DNA of 64,000 bases from Lucifuga dentata (Eukaryota; Chordata; Actinopteri; Ophidiiformes; Bythitidae), in the NCBI GenBank assembly GCA_014773175.1, contig VXCM01000999.1, positions 100,171 to 164,170 on the forward strand, in the 5' to 3' direction. Of the stretch, positions 24,409 through 35,813 are shown piece by piece (within the stretch, counting starts at the first letter, position 1; every line of letters begins with the position of its first letter). A program made the position numbers and the translations under genes. The notes beneath the pieces were generated by a model. It worked only from the letters and a program-made list of their open reading frames with translations, ran no database searches and was not told the origin of the DNA.

Positions 24409-27400
24409 TAAGAGACAAATTCAATCCAGCAGAGCTGTCATTGTGCCTGATGAGTATAATTCCACCTCAGCTCATCCCTCAAACCCACACTTTCTGTTTC
24501 TCTCACTGAGCCGCAGAAGCTCATTGCTGTTATGCCCCTGTAGTGACCCATCAAAGTCAAGGTGAGGCTTTAGTCATGTCTGGCTGTTTGCAGCTCTTAT
24601 GTTTTTCATTACGGAGAGGTTCAGCAATCACCACCACTGCATCTATCAACTCCATCACCACCGTGCTGCAGTTAACACCATAACCATTCACTCATGACAA
24701 ATAGAGATATCAAAAGTGGATCGAATGTGTAATCTGTGAGCGGGGGGAAGCTGACTTGAATGTCTCAGTGAGGAATGAGAGACTTACATGTTTTATGATT
24801 AATATCCTGTCAGAGAGAAGGAAAAGCTGCCAACTGCTTGGAACTACATGTTCCTTTCAAACTGATGCCTGCTTAACATCACAGTAAACAAAATGACTTC
24901 CCCCATTTCAAACTGCTCCTATAATCTCTATTCCACTTTTATTTTAATGATTGCTATGATTTAATGATTTTATTTTAATAAGGCTTGTCAGTGCAAAACA
25001 TAATACTAGTACAACTTTTGCACATTCAGTAAAAATGTGAATGTGTTCCCGTTTTAATAGTATTCACAGTTCTAAAAACCCCACAAATTAAATTTAAAAA
25101 CAGCATTCAGTTATACTCACTGTAAAAGATTACTTGAACCCATATGTGATCTCTGCCTTCAGTACCAACTGTACTGGCCAGATTCACGCAGAAATCTCCA
25201 TACAGGTTTCAATTATGTTGTGCTGCAGTGATTTGTAATTATGTCACAGCACTATAACCTGTGTAACATTGTTGCCCAGCAAAGAATGAAGCAATGAAAC
25301 ATGGTAGAAAACAAATGTTGAATTGATTTAATGATCTGCATCTCTAGAAGTACTTTAAGCTGTTAAACATTGTACTAATCAGAGGTGAATGTATTCTGAG
25401 AAGATGGTGATTCACAGTTTATGAGAATTTTGAGAAAAAAGAGTATAATGCAGTCTATGATTAAAAAAAATAATTAAATACATTTTTGAGGAGACACACA
25501 AAGATGGATTCTCTAATGATCAGTGAGTGGATCCAAAATCATTTTAACACCTAGTCCCTATTGGAGAATCGTATGTAGGCAAGTAAATCTTTACCTGTAA
25601 AAACCTGATCTCATCTATGTGCCTGTGTTTAATGCCACATGCCAAATTCTAACTCTTTTTTTCCCCCTATATCTGATTTTTTGATAGCCTCTTAACATGT
25701 TGCCTGTACTGACACGCTAAAACAACCTGCATGTGCAAATGATAGTTTAGTTTCAGAGCTGAAGGTAAACTAAACACCACAACGGATGCATATCAGACAG
25801 AAATTATTTAGAAGCTGTTGCTATCCCAAGAATGTTAAAAGACCAAAACAACTTTTAAGGCTGAATGAAGGGTTAGAAGAGTCCTTAGGCACGTGCAGCA
25901 ATGATCACTGCTACATCACTCATATAAGGACAGTAATCGTGTGAAAGTGTCACATTTTATGATGAGAATCAGGATGGCAAAGAAAATTCCGATCTGTGTG
26001 TTTAGATGACAGTAGCATCAGCAGATATCTACTACATTTTTTCACATATGAATCTGAGAACATCAGATTTCATGTGCTCTTTTTTTTTTTTTTTAACAGT
26101 GTACATATTCAAAATACATATCCTACATGTGCTAGATGAGCATAATATCAGAAATTACCTGGCATTATACTGTATATGTACCATTACAGTAGTCTGAGAC
26201 TGCTGGTTTACAAACTAATATTGCATACTTCAAGGTGACACATCAGTTTGCACAACCATGCATCACACAGCACTGATAACTGCATTTGTGCTGATAAAAG
26301 CAACAATATTTCACCAGTATTTGATCAGTTATTTAATAAGTTGACAGTGGCATCTAATGTCATAACCAAAACATCATTGTGGTTTAATTTGCAAAGATAA
26401 CTTTGTTTAAAGGCAGCTGAGACTTTATTATTCTTGTAGCAACATTGTAAGGACTCAGTGATCCATATTATTTAAATGAGTGAGGGTGAATGTAAAGATT
26501 ATTCACAAGCCCCATGGGCACACCTGACCTGTCATCGTTCTCCCTCTGTTCTTCATCCATCTCACCTCACCCTCCTCTCTCTATCACACACTCTCTCCCT
26601 CCCACTCCATCTTCCCTCATATCTTGTCCAAATATCTGCCACTCGTCTGTTTTATATGTGATCCTTTAGCTTCTGAATCAAAAATTACATTCACAGTGAC
26701 TAAAGTGTACAGGTATAAAACCTTGCAGCTGACTATTATTTAAGGAATAAAAACACATAAAAGAACAGTTCATATTTGAATGTGGAAATGTCTCATTGTG
26801 TGTGTGTGTGCAGGGCTGTTTCTGTATTTGATTGCATTAAGTTAAGATGTGTCTAACACCTTAACAGGCAGGAGCCCTGCCTGTGACTTTTATTGTTTTG
26901 TAAAGCTCTTGGATACTAATTCAAATGTGACATAAATTCACAACCTAATATAAGCGATTCCATTAAAAAAAAAAACAAAAAAACAAAAAACAAAAACGTA
27001 TCACCAGACATTGGATGTGCCCAACAAACATCACTAAGCTGTTTTGTAGACAATGTTTTCAATCGAAAGGCTATTCATAGTAAATCATAACAGATGTTTT
27101 CCAAAGTACATAATTATGTTAGCTAAAGAATTAACAAGAATTAACTTAAAGAGGTATTTTAATCCTTGGAACATTTTTAACAATTCTTTTTTTTTTTTAT
27201 AAAGATGCACCATCCTCACCTGTGGTAACCTCACCTAGGACTCCACCTTGGAGAAATATTAATGGTAAGTTCTGCAATTGTAAAATCAAGCAATTTAGGG
27301 AATGCTGTCATTTAAAAAACAAAACAAAACAAAAAAAAAAAACTGTTTACACAGTTAATTCTAGTAGTTATCCCATATTAAACAGTGTTAAGGGACTATT

Positions 27401-27956
27401 TCAAACTTGACATGAAACTCCTGGTAGATTCATTTGTACAAACAAATATATGAGTTGTAGCACATTACTAGAGTTAAAAATTTTAACATTAATATTTTCC
27501 ACAGAATCAGTTGCCTTGAGTAGTAATGCAAACTGTCATAGCACTTCAGGTTTCTCTTCTTTCAATATTTGTAAAAAAGGGCTGAACAGTATTTACATTG
27601 TTGTGATGTTGGAGATTATAATGTTATAAATGCTGCAGAATATGTAAATTTGTCTTATTAACAGGTACCATGGAGGACAAAAAATATGTATTTTTTCTAT
27701 AGGTCAGTGTGTGATGCATGGCCATTAGTATTTTCATTCCACAACATATTCCAGAAAGGTTTGTGTTGGTGGCCTTGTAGTCAGTTCCTTGAAATGTTCC
27801 AAACTATTGTTCAGTACTTTCCCTAATATATATATATATATTTGCAGTTGGTTTAATTTCAAATATTGTAACACATTTTAGGAGTGTGAAAGATTTAATA
27901 AGTTTAATAATGTTATACAACAGCCTCCTAAAACTGTACTTTGATTTAACGTTTGG

Positions 27957-28400
27957 ATGGTTCTAGGAAACCTTTAAAAATTAGCTTCAAGAAACATTCT
28001 CAGAACACAACCTGGGAAAGGTAAAAATGTTTTTATGGAACTTTCAAAACATGTTTTGTGAAAAATGTGCTAACAGTGTTTGGTAAGTTACATTCATAAA
28101 ACATTAAATAATAACGTTGTTATGAGGGAATGTTCCAGAAACCATTTAAAAACTTCCCACAAAAAACATTTTGGGAACACAACTTTGAAAACATTATCTC
28201 TCCAACATTCCAAAAACATTTGGTATCTGACGTTGCTAAAACATTAAATAATAACTTTCTTATGACCACACAGGGAACGTTCTAGGAACCATTTAAAAAC
28301 TTGCCACTAAAAACATTGTAGGAACTTGTTAAAATAACATTTTGGTAACGTTTTTGATAACGTTTAAGGAACGTTCTTTGAACCAAGAATTTCTATCTGG
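27957..28400. repeat. degenerate minisatellite, about 2.7 units of 130-170 bp
   Basis: Three successive blocks start at about 27957, 28127 and 28274. They share ordered segments: a 'gaacgttctaggaacc'-like start, then 'catttaaaaactt', then 'aaaacattaaataataac' followed by a 'gttatgagg' or 'cttatgacc' end. The third block is shortened and decays into gaacgttc-type sub-repeats. The array stops about 84 bp before the panx1 ATG, so it lies in or beside the promoter or 5' UTR. Unit divergence says the array is old. Confidence 0.75.
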
Positions 28401-28483
28401 GTTGTAATTTGTTTTTTGGCACCCTAAAAAGAATCCTGCTCCTCTGAAAATTAACCAAAACTGGCTTTTTGTTCCCATCTGCC
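28401..28483 (+). promoter_or_regulatory. panx1: sequence just upstream of panx1 ATG (5' UTR or proximal promoter)
   Basis: About 83 bp of non-repetitive sequence lie between the minisatellite and the start codon. It must contain 5' UTR and possibly the transcription start or an upstream acceptor, since a weak pyrimidine-rich run ending in aaaag occurs near 28430. No TATA box or CpG island is evident. The function is assigned from position only. Confidence 0.4.
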
Positions 28484-28664
28484 ATGGCGATCGCACACGT
28501 AGCTACCAAATATGTGTTTTCCGACTTTTTACTGAAGGATCCCACAGAGGCAAAGTACAAAGGGCTGCGTCTGGAACTGGCCGTGGACAAAATAGTCACG
28601 TTTCTGGCGGTGGGGCTGCCTCTGTTTCTCATTTCCCTCGCTTTTGCTCAAGAGGTATCAGTGG
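28484..28664 (+). CDS. panx1: pannexin 1, first coding exon (partial gene)
   Basis: Encodes the N-terminal 60 residues of pannexin 1, a plasma-membrane large-pore channel subunit (heptameric in known structures) that releases ATP and other small metabolites. The product opens [17 protein letters not shown] and continues through [10 protein letters not shown] into a hydrophobic segment at about residues 37-55, which is the first transmembrane helix. It ends AQEVSVG at the start of the first extracellular loop. From memory this is nearly collinear with human PANX1 residues 1-61. The ATG at 28484 is chosen because it sits in a strong context (gccATGG) and gives the family N-terminus; the frame is open 15 bases further upstream only from a non-ATG codon. 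The exon ends one base into the Gly codon (phase 1) at a GTGAGT donor, and reading on hits TAG at once. Arg29 is kept; position 40 is Phe where human has Cys. The remaining exons lie outside the window. Whether this is panx1a or panx1b cannot be decided here. Confidence 0.95.
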
Positions 28665-28672
28665 GTGAGTAG
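28665..28672 (+). promoter_or_regulatory. panx1: 5' splice donor of panx1 intron 1
   Basis: The exon is followed directly by gtgagtag, a near-consensus U1-type donor. It interrupts the Gly codon after its first base. Without splicing the frame would stop at the TAG in this octamer. Position and phase fit the known pannexin-1 exon 1/exon 2 junction. Confidence 0.9.
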
Positions 28673-28814
28673 AAGCATCCCAAGATTTATACCTGCAGCG
28701 GAGGCTATAAATTTGTATTTCATCAAACAGCAAGTAACAACACAAGCATATTGAGTCTTTGTGTGTGTGTGTGCTCCCAGAGTGTCTGATTTGAGAGTGT
28801 TGATTAGTCCCTGT

Positions 28815-29131
28815 AGTGGGCCAGTGGTAGCCTAAAGGTTAGAGAAGCGAGCCGAAGGGTCGCTGGTTCAATCCCTGGGCTGGCAGGAGAAAGCTGGGTT
28901 GGAGAGGTGAATGAGCAGTGCTTGCCCCTCCCTAATTATCACCCTGAAGTGCCCTTGAGCAAGGCACATAACCCCCAAATGCTCCAGTGGAGCTGCTCTT
29001 TGGCCAACAGAGAAGTCTGTGGTTGTACTGGACAACTTCCAGGTGTATGTGTGTGTGAGTATCTGAGCAGGGCATTCTGAAATTCAGGGCATTCAGTAAC
29101 TAACCCTGAATAAATAAAGGTTAAAAAAAAA
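28815..29131 (+). mobile_element. tRNA-derived SINE
   Basis: The head has Pol III promoter elements: an A box TAGCCTAAAGG (28828-28838) and a B box GGTTCAATCC (28865-28874). The body carries the block 'cccttgagcaaggcac', familiar from teleost SINEs. It ends in 'gaataaataaaggtt' plus an A-run at 29131. It looks nearly full length and lies in panx1 sense orientation, 150 bp inside intron 1. I do not assign a Repbase family name. Confidence 0.85.
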
Positions 29132-29189
29132 TAGTGTATCACCCGTTTCCTGTGACTTCTCCCTTTACTGTTTTTTTTTTTTTTAAATC

Positions 29190-29985
29190 TCTGCCAGTTA
29201 TGTTTTCACCCATGTCTGTCTGTCTGTCTTTCATTCTATCTGTCAGTCAGTCAGCATGATATCTCAAAATGTAACAGATTTTGATGAAATCGGGTTGCAG
29301 GAACTTTTTTCACTTTCTTTACTTTGTAAGATAAGACATTTGTTGACATTTTTGACATTTCTCAATAACCAAGATAACCAATCTTAATGAAAAATTTCAG
29401 GCTTGTGCATCCTATTATGGCCTATAAACAGGTGCTTTTTAGCCCAGATCCAGACATTAATCCAGATGTGGTAGATTAAAATATATTACAGCTTCCCAGG
29501 ATATGCCAGGTAAGGCAAGGAGAGGAGTTTCCCAGTATGCTTTGGGGTGTAGTCATTGATATTACAACTTCTTTTCCCATGTTCATTTTGTTTATCTTCC
29601 CATTGTGTTTGGAATCTATTGAATGCTTACTAACTTGAGTAGAGTCAGGCAGTAAATTAAAGTTTGTTGTCGGTGTCGTACCTCCCGTGTCAGGTCATGG
29701 TGTTCGGTTATTTTTGAGAAGTAAATAAACTAGTTATTGTTAAACTAGTTAAACTAATTAAACTGTTAAACTACTTATTGTGTTATGAAGCTTACCTCCA
29801 AGCTCACAAACGTCACCTGTCATTACAATACTCAGGCAAGGGTCACATTAATGGTATTGCTGTGTATTAATAAATTAGGCTGGAAACACAAGGTAATGAC
29901 AATTAAAGTCTGGCTTTATATTAGTAAAAAATAAAAGAGGACTGTTAAGTTCTGGTGGAAGTATGTGTTGTCTTGAGCACCGTAT
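29190..29985. repeat. dispersed teleost repeat, fragment B
   Basis: Starts 'ctgccagttatgttttcacc' followed by (TGTC)n, then 'agattttgatgaaatcgg' and 'agcccagatccagacatta'. It ends near 'gtctggctttatattagtaa' ... 'gttctggtggaag'. The opening and closing segments match fragments at 2270-2795 and 47803-47950. The middle (about 29500-29900) is not shared with fragment A and may hold another insertion. Confidence 0.55.
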
Positions 29986-30600
29986 CTTATCCATCCTCTG
30001 TTTTTACTAGTCATGTAATTCAGCCCAGCCTACGAGTTTATTTACATCTTGCTCAATAGCCTCAGCAAGGCTACAGCTCAAGGCAGCTGCAAGGACATGC
30101 ACACACTGGGCATTGCTTTTACATAAACACATACACACGCACACACACACACACACACACACACCTGCATGATTATATATATATATGTGTGTGTGTGTGT
30201 GCAGTATGTATGTGTTGTGAATTCCAAAATGTCTGCATAACTACTGATACGTTTAGTGATGCAAAAATGTCTAAGAGGGTGATTCAGCCTTTCTGAAGCT
30301 GCAGATATTTGCAATACACCTTGCTGTTCGTTCACAAGCCTAAAATTTCAGAATAATGCANACCCCAGTCTCTTAGTATTACGCTCATGATATGCAATCA
30401 GCGAGTGTAATTTGAGGTACTTTGCACATCTATTTAACAATAATTTATTCATCATTTAAGGTATAATGACAATGAATTATTAGGGTATGTTCACATGCTC
30501 TTTAAGTAGAAAAGGCGCCAAAAGTGCTTCTTAGGGGAAAAAACTTCAGACACTGATTTTTGTAACAACAGACAACACCACTATCACTTCATTTTGCTTG

Positions 30601-30777
30601 CTAGCTATGGTTGGCTTTAGCTTTTGAGACAGTGTTGAGGAAGGTGCTCCCATTGGCCAGAGATGCTTGTGGGTACATGACATCCTCATTGGGAGAGAGA
30701 AACAAGGGGTGTTTAATAATCTCCTCCAGGAGCTCTGATCTGACAATCTCCTGGAAGATGTGGTCATACTGATACCA
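30601..30777 (-). pseudogene. unassigned coding-like fragment, minus strand
   Basis: On the minus strand a 58-codon frame runs from just after TGA (30778-30780) to a TAG at 30601-30603. It reads WYQYDHIFQEIVRSELLEEI, then IKHPLFLSPNEDVMYPQ, and ends FLNTVSKAKANHS. Codon third positions are rich in C/G and the block is more GC-rich than its surroundings, as expected for real or recently real coding DNA. A 'ggtatcag' just upstream could be a splice acceptor, making this a terminal exon. There is no start codon near its beginning. I do not recognise the family. It could be transposase-associated, a captured host exon, or chance. Confidence 0.4.
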
Positions 30778-31009
30778 TCAGAACCAGCCTCTCAACAGAG
30801 TTATTCCTGTTGCTGTCAGTTCCCTGCAGGCTGTTCTTCTCATGACTGATGAGAAGAAGTGCTTTACAGAACAGAATGCTTTTATGAAAAGTTGGAATTT
30901 CAGCAACTTCAGGTGTCAATCTGCTCAGCTAAAAAAGCCTTGGGGCTAAAGAGCTGGCAGCACATTTTGAGAGGTGGCCACCTCCCATCGGCCCATAGGA
31001 TTATATGTT

Positions 31010-31047
31010 AAAAAAAAAAAAAAAAAANAAAAAAAAAAAAAAAAAAA
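31010..31047. repeat. poly-A with one N
   Basis: A-run broken by N at 31028, inside the TIR element at 30485-31090. Confidence 0.95.
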
Positions 31048-31087
31048 GGTGCTGCCAGTGGACAGAAAGATGCTATTGTGAACATAC

Positions 31088-33734
31088 AACTAATAAGCAC
31101 ACATAATGATCATTTCATAACATAAATACATTTTAATAGCCTTGTTTAAATGTACATTTGATGAATGATGTTTTACATTGTTTTTAAATGCATCAATTAT
31201 TTAATTGATTATTACGAACCACTTAAATCTATGATGACTGCAGTAGCAACTCAGTCCCAATAGACTCACGACCCTCAACCTCAGCTCTAGGTCAACACCT
31301 CCCTGATGCCCTATGAGAACTTTACAATTAGTTGATTGAACATGCCTCCAATGAGCCATCTGCCTGGGCACACGGTGGAACTGATGTCCTCACCTGCCAG
31401 AGGCAATTAACTCTAAATGCGACTCTCTCAGCAAGCATTGCAGTTCTCCTCTCAGCTGAGTATTATAAGGTTGAAGTAAGTTGATGCTGGAGTGGGGGGG
31501 TGGCTGTTCATGGTCCCCAGAGGTTGATGGGTAATTACTTCCATCAGATTTATACTAGCAGTCATGCAGAATGGTGGGTGACTGTTTTTGCCCCTTGCAG
31601 GTGAGAAAGCAGCAGAGGTTTCGGCTGTCTTGTGTGGGGGTGGGTAGAGAAAGGGAAGGCAGGAGAGGAAGGGTGGTTGGTGTGTGAAGGGAAGGCTAGC
31701 TGATTAATTGGAGGAGCAAATCAGGGTCAAGCCCCATTGTAGGGGTGAAGGGTCAAATGAGTGCGGCATTGAGCGTGTCACCTGATGCATGGCTCACCTC
31801 TGCCCTCAGCTATGGCCCAAAGATGAAGTTGTAACTCAGAACAGCATAGACAGAGAGAAAGAGACTGAGACAGCATAGGAGGAGAAGAGAAGAGAAGAGA
31901 AGAGAAGAGAAGAGAAGAGAAGAGAAGAGAAGAGAAGAGAAGAGAAGAGGGTCACCAGAGAGACAAAAACACATTCACTGGATTTGGAGTTGCTGTCTCT
32001 CGACTGACATTTCAATTAAATAGCTATCACAAGTGCCAAGAGTATTGTTGACTTCATATTTTGCAAAGATATTTTTTTCACTCTGTGAATTTGAATTACA
32101 TGAAAAAAGTGAAGGAAATATCTCAACTAGATGAGAAGTGCCAAAAACTGTCTCAAGTTGCAGTGAATCTGCACAAATGATGTGCACTATTATAAAATAA
32201 TAATAAACTTCAAACAAACACCAAGGGTGATTATCCAGTCATAAAAACTATATAAAATAAAAATTAAGGTAATTCCCATTGACCATCCCAACCCCAGAAC
32301 CAGTCTTTGGTTTTTCATCTTTATTTAAAATTGCTTTGGGTGTCTGTGACTGTGACTGGATCCTACCCCATTCAGCCATTAAAGTCAGCCTACAACATGA
32401 CAGATCTTTGAAGCAGAAACCCCTCTTCTTCCCAGAGATGTTCCTCTTTTTACAGACTATAGCTTAAAACGACTAGCTATCAGCTTTGCAGTCACACTTA
32501 TGACTCTGTATTTCAAACCTATTGAGGTAACATCATTGTCAGCTACATTTTTTGACAATCCTTCTCTTTCCTCTTGCCCTCTCCTTTTCACTCTTACTGT
32601 CTTTCTCAACACCTAACTGATTTTTTGCTCTGTCTTTCTTTCTATATTTCTGAAATGTCATTTAATATGGTGTTGTGTACCCCTGATGTCCTTGAAGAAA
32701 ACAATAAAGATCTACAGAATGCTAAGAGGCACATGGGCGTATCATTGATAGCAGCAATGAGCTATCAATCTTGGAAACAGATGGCCTATCAGCTGCTCGG
32801 CTTTGTCCTTGACATGTCTACTACACTTCAATGAGATGACCTTTCAAAAATAATGGACACTAAAGATGATGATATATGCTTAATTCAATTTTAAGCAAAA
32901 TAGCTTTTCACATAAAACCTCTTTTTAAAAAATGGGGTTGCAGTATACCACGTCACATTGATCGCACTTTGATAATCTCTATTACCGTTGATAATTAACA
33001 TTTGATATATATTCATGGCCTATTTTCCTGATGTCTAATGAGAACTTGAATGGAATATAAAATAAATGATTAGGGTATAACCAGCTGCCCATTGTTTCAC
33101 CACCGTAGCTTGCTTATCAACAGCTCCATGTTGGCTTTCACAGCACAAGAAAGAGGGGCCATGTCAATCCTCATTAATTCTCCCAGTGAATTAGAGGCAA
33201 AGTCGATGATAGGAAATTAATGTCTGCAAGGAGATACTTAAATTATTCAACAGTAACAGGATTATGATGAAAGATCACTACACTGGCATCTTTCTCATAT
33301 CCTCATCCATCCTTGGTCCCCTCTGCCTTTCCCTGCTTTCTCCCTCTTTCCTTTTATTACTCAGATGACAGCCCTTGAATGGGATCTATTTTTTAACCCT
33401 TTATAATACATTGCTAGTGTCATCCCTATTGTTGCTGTAGTGAAGCTTACTATGCCTGAATATTCTTATCAAACATTTAGTTATAATGTACTTACTTTTA
33501 AATTTGTTCAGTGTTTTCCTGAAGTGCTACCGCTCTTTCACACTTAGATTTATTTCAACTTCAGCCAATCTGTATGGTAATACCAGATCACACGACAGCA
33601 CAGCATCCTGTCTGGTGAAAATTATTCAACATAAGAATACTTTTGCTGCAAAAATATACGTCACACTTTGCATGTTGGTTAAATTTCCTACTGTATTTAT
33701 CACTGACAGTGAAAATTCTTACTTAGAGTAAGTA
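31088..33734. other. intronic, no feature beyond a pentanucleotide array
   Basis: No exon or element recognised. About 33080-33260 has balanced composition and several TAAT/ATTA homeodomain-type cores, which could mark conserved noncoding DNA, but only a cross-species alignment could show that. Confidence 0.5.
31883..31949. repeat. (AGAGA)n pentanucleotide array
   Basis: About 13 units of the 5-mer GAAGA on one strand, purine only and nearly uninterrupted. Confidence 0.95.
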
Positions 33735-34035
33735 TCTAAAAATTCAAGTTAAGTTTAACTTTATTGCTCCCTGTGGAGAATTTCGTCCCCTGCATTTGAC
33801 CCATCCTAAACGAGCAGTGGGCAGCCATATTGCTGCACCCAGGGACCAACTTCAAGCCTAAAGCTGAGCCCTAGTGCTTTGGGCAGCAGTGGAAGGAAAC
33901 CAGAGTACCCAGAGAACAGCCATTCAAACCCAGAGAACATGCAAACTCCACACAGAAAGGACCGGGGCCAGCAGAGTTTCAAACCCAGAACCTTCTTGCC
34001 TTGATACATTGAATTACTGAACTATTTAACAGCAA
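33735..34035 (-). mobile_element. tRNA-derived SINE, minus strand
   Basis: On the minus strand the order is: a decayed tRNA-like head near 34010 with 'aaggttctgggtttgaa' (B-box-like), then 'tttctgtgtggagtttgcat', then 'ggatgggtcaaatgca', then the tail 'gagcaataaagtt' near 33760. Order and sequence match the split SINE at 45926-47610, so the two belong to one family. The A box is too eroded to call. Confidence 0.8.
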
Positions 34036-35554
34036 ACTTTGCAAGAAAAAACTAAAGACAGATTACTGTTTAAACACTATATAGCTTGTAGTCTACTTTA
34101 TTCTTTTTCAGACTGTTGAGTGCACTTTTTGAGATTGTAGGAATATATTGTATTTTGCTGCACATTAGTGCAGAGGTGCAGAGATCTAGCCATTCATTCC
34201 AGCACTCCACAAGAAATGTAAAAATACAGCAATCAGCTATAAAACAGTATACATCTAACAGATCCTCAAACAAGGAATAAGACAGTCTGACTTTCAGATA
34301 TTCTTACCTCAGAAATTGCAGGGCTTCTGCAAACAAGATGACAATCACAAGATTTGGGGTTGTTTTGAAACGGACGGGCACTAAAACAAATGACAGTTGA
34401 TGCTGAAGTCTAGAACAGCCTGGCTGACTACTAAGTGTTTGGGTTAGGATCTGGTTGTCTGGTTGCCATTCAGGTTATTAGTGAGTCATGAAAATGATCT
34501 AGTTTACGGCTGAAGCTAACATTTTAGCCAGCTAGATAAAGAAATTATATTTATTTTTTCTTTTTTACTTATTTCCAGAAGAAGAGTCCTTATCAATTTG
34601 AAATGCATTTATTTTAAAGTATTTATACATGTAAAAGCTGAGGACTAATTTCACTTATTCCAAAATTTGAGTTGTGTAGCTGCAAAAATGGATTATGTCA
34701 CTGCTCAAACCTTTAAGGGTGAAACATTTTAAACCATATTTATCACTGTGGCCATAAAGCAGTAATGCTGTTGAGTCGATTTTGCAAAGGAAGCAAAAAC
34801 AGGCTGCAGTCCTGAGGCATGAAGCAGACGAAGCTGAGGAGGTTCAGGCTGACAGTGACAGGTAGTGCATCTGAGGAATATTTACAACCATGGCCACTAT
34901 GATTAACAATATATGCTTCACTGAGCAGAGCTGTGCACTGCTTTTCTCTGAATCTGTAACAGAAGTAATTGCATGTTAGTCAGCACTGTTTGATAGACAT
35001 GCAGACATAGTGTAGTAGTTTAAGTGTTAATGTCAGCTCTGACATCAAACCCTAGATGAATAATTAGAAGCTTCATTTAAAAATAAATAACTAAAAATCT
35101 AATCAGTTCAGTGCTCATTTCAACAGAAAAAAATATCCTCCTCTTTAAGATCCATTACTCCAAGCAAAACTAAGCAAGCAAACAAGGGAAATCCTCGCCA
35201 CCAAAATAATCCAGAAATAAACAAGCTTTGATGTTTATCCGGATCTATCGAAGTGTATAAAAGTTTGAAGTCGCTCCAAACCATGATTAGCCTGCGTGTG
35301 TTGCTGGCTGGAAATTAATTCATGGATAATTTGGATATGCATGCCTACCTCTAAATAAAAATATTGGATGTATGCAGCTCTTAGGACAAATGGACTATAA
35401 CTGACAGCAGGCTGAGGATGGACAAGCTACTCCTGAGTTGCTCACACTCTCCTGCACTGCATCTCTTCAAAAGTGAGTACCTCTGCACCATTTTGATTTA
35501 AACATCTTTATTGATTTGTTGTGAACTGGAGGTTTGGAGTGTTGTTGTTTAAAG

Positions 35555-35559
<5 letters not shown>

Positions 35560-35595
<36 letters not shown>
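35560..35595. repeat. poly-A
   Basis: Uninterrupted run of about 36 A, 170 bp before the Tc1-like MITE. Confidence 0.95.
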
Positions 35596-35597
<2 letters not shown>

Positions 35598-35734
35598 TTT
35601 CTGAGTATTTATCTTGTTTATCTGCAATATTTGGTCAGCTTTATATGTCAGAAAATGCATTTTTGTGACATTGTTGCATGTGAAAATCATTTTATCTCCC
35701 TGTTAAAATATTAAATGTTCTTGTATATACATTA

Positions 35735-35763
35735 CAGGCCAGAAGTTTTGAGGCCACCCCCAG

Positions 35764-35813
<50 letters not shown>

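Larger units (their letters stand above)
19427..27956. other. 8.5 kb without recognised genes, upstream of panx1
   Basis: Contains two poly-A/N tracts, a CA array, one duplicated assembly joint, the diverged direct repeat and short A-rich tracts (about 26966-26997, 27183-27199, 27317-27342). I see no coding exon on either strand. panx1 distal regulatory elements could lie here but nothing in the sequence alone identifies them. Confidence 0.55.
30485..31090. mobile_element. TIR-flanked element carrying a coding-like segment
   Basis: The left end is GTATGTTCACATGCT. The right end, reverse-complemented, is GTATGTTCACAATAGCATC. Termini with GTTCACA are typical of some fish Harbinger-type MITEs, but no convincing target duplication is seen. 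The interior holds the minus-strand open frame at 30601-30777 and a poly-A/N tract (31010-31047). Confidence 0.6.

Noticed and set aside
28393..28632. 79-codon minus-strand frame over panx1 exon 1
   Set aside because: Antisense shadow of the pannexin exon.
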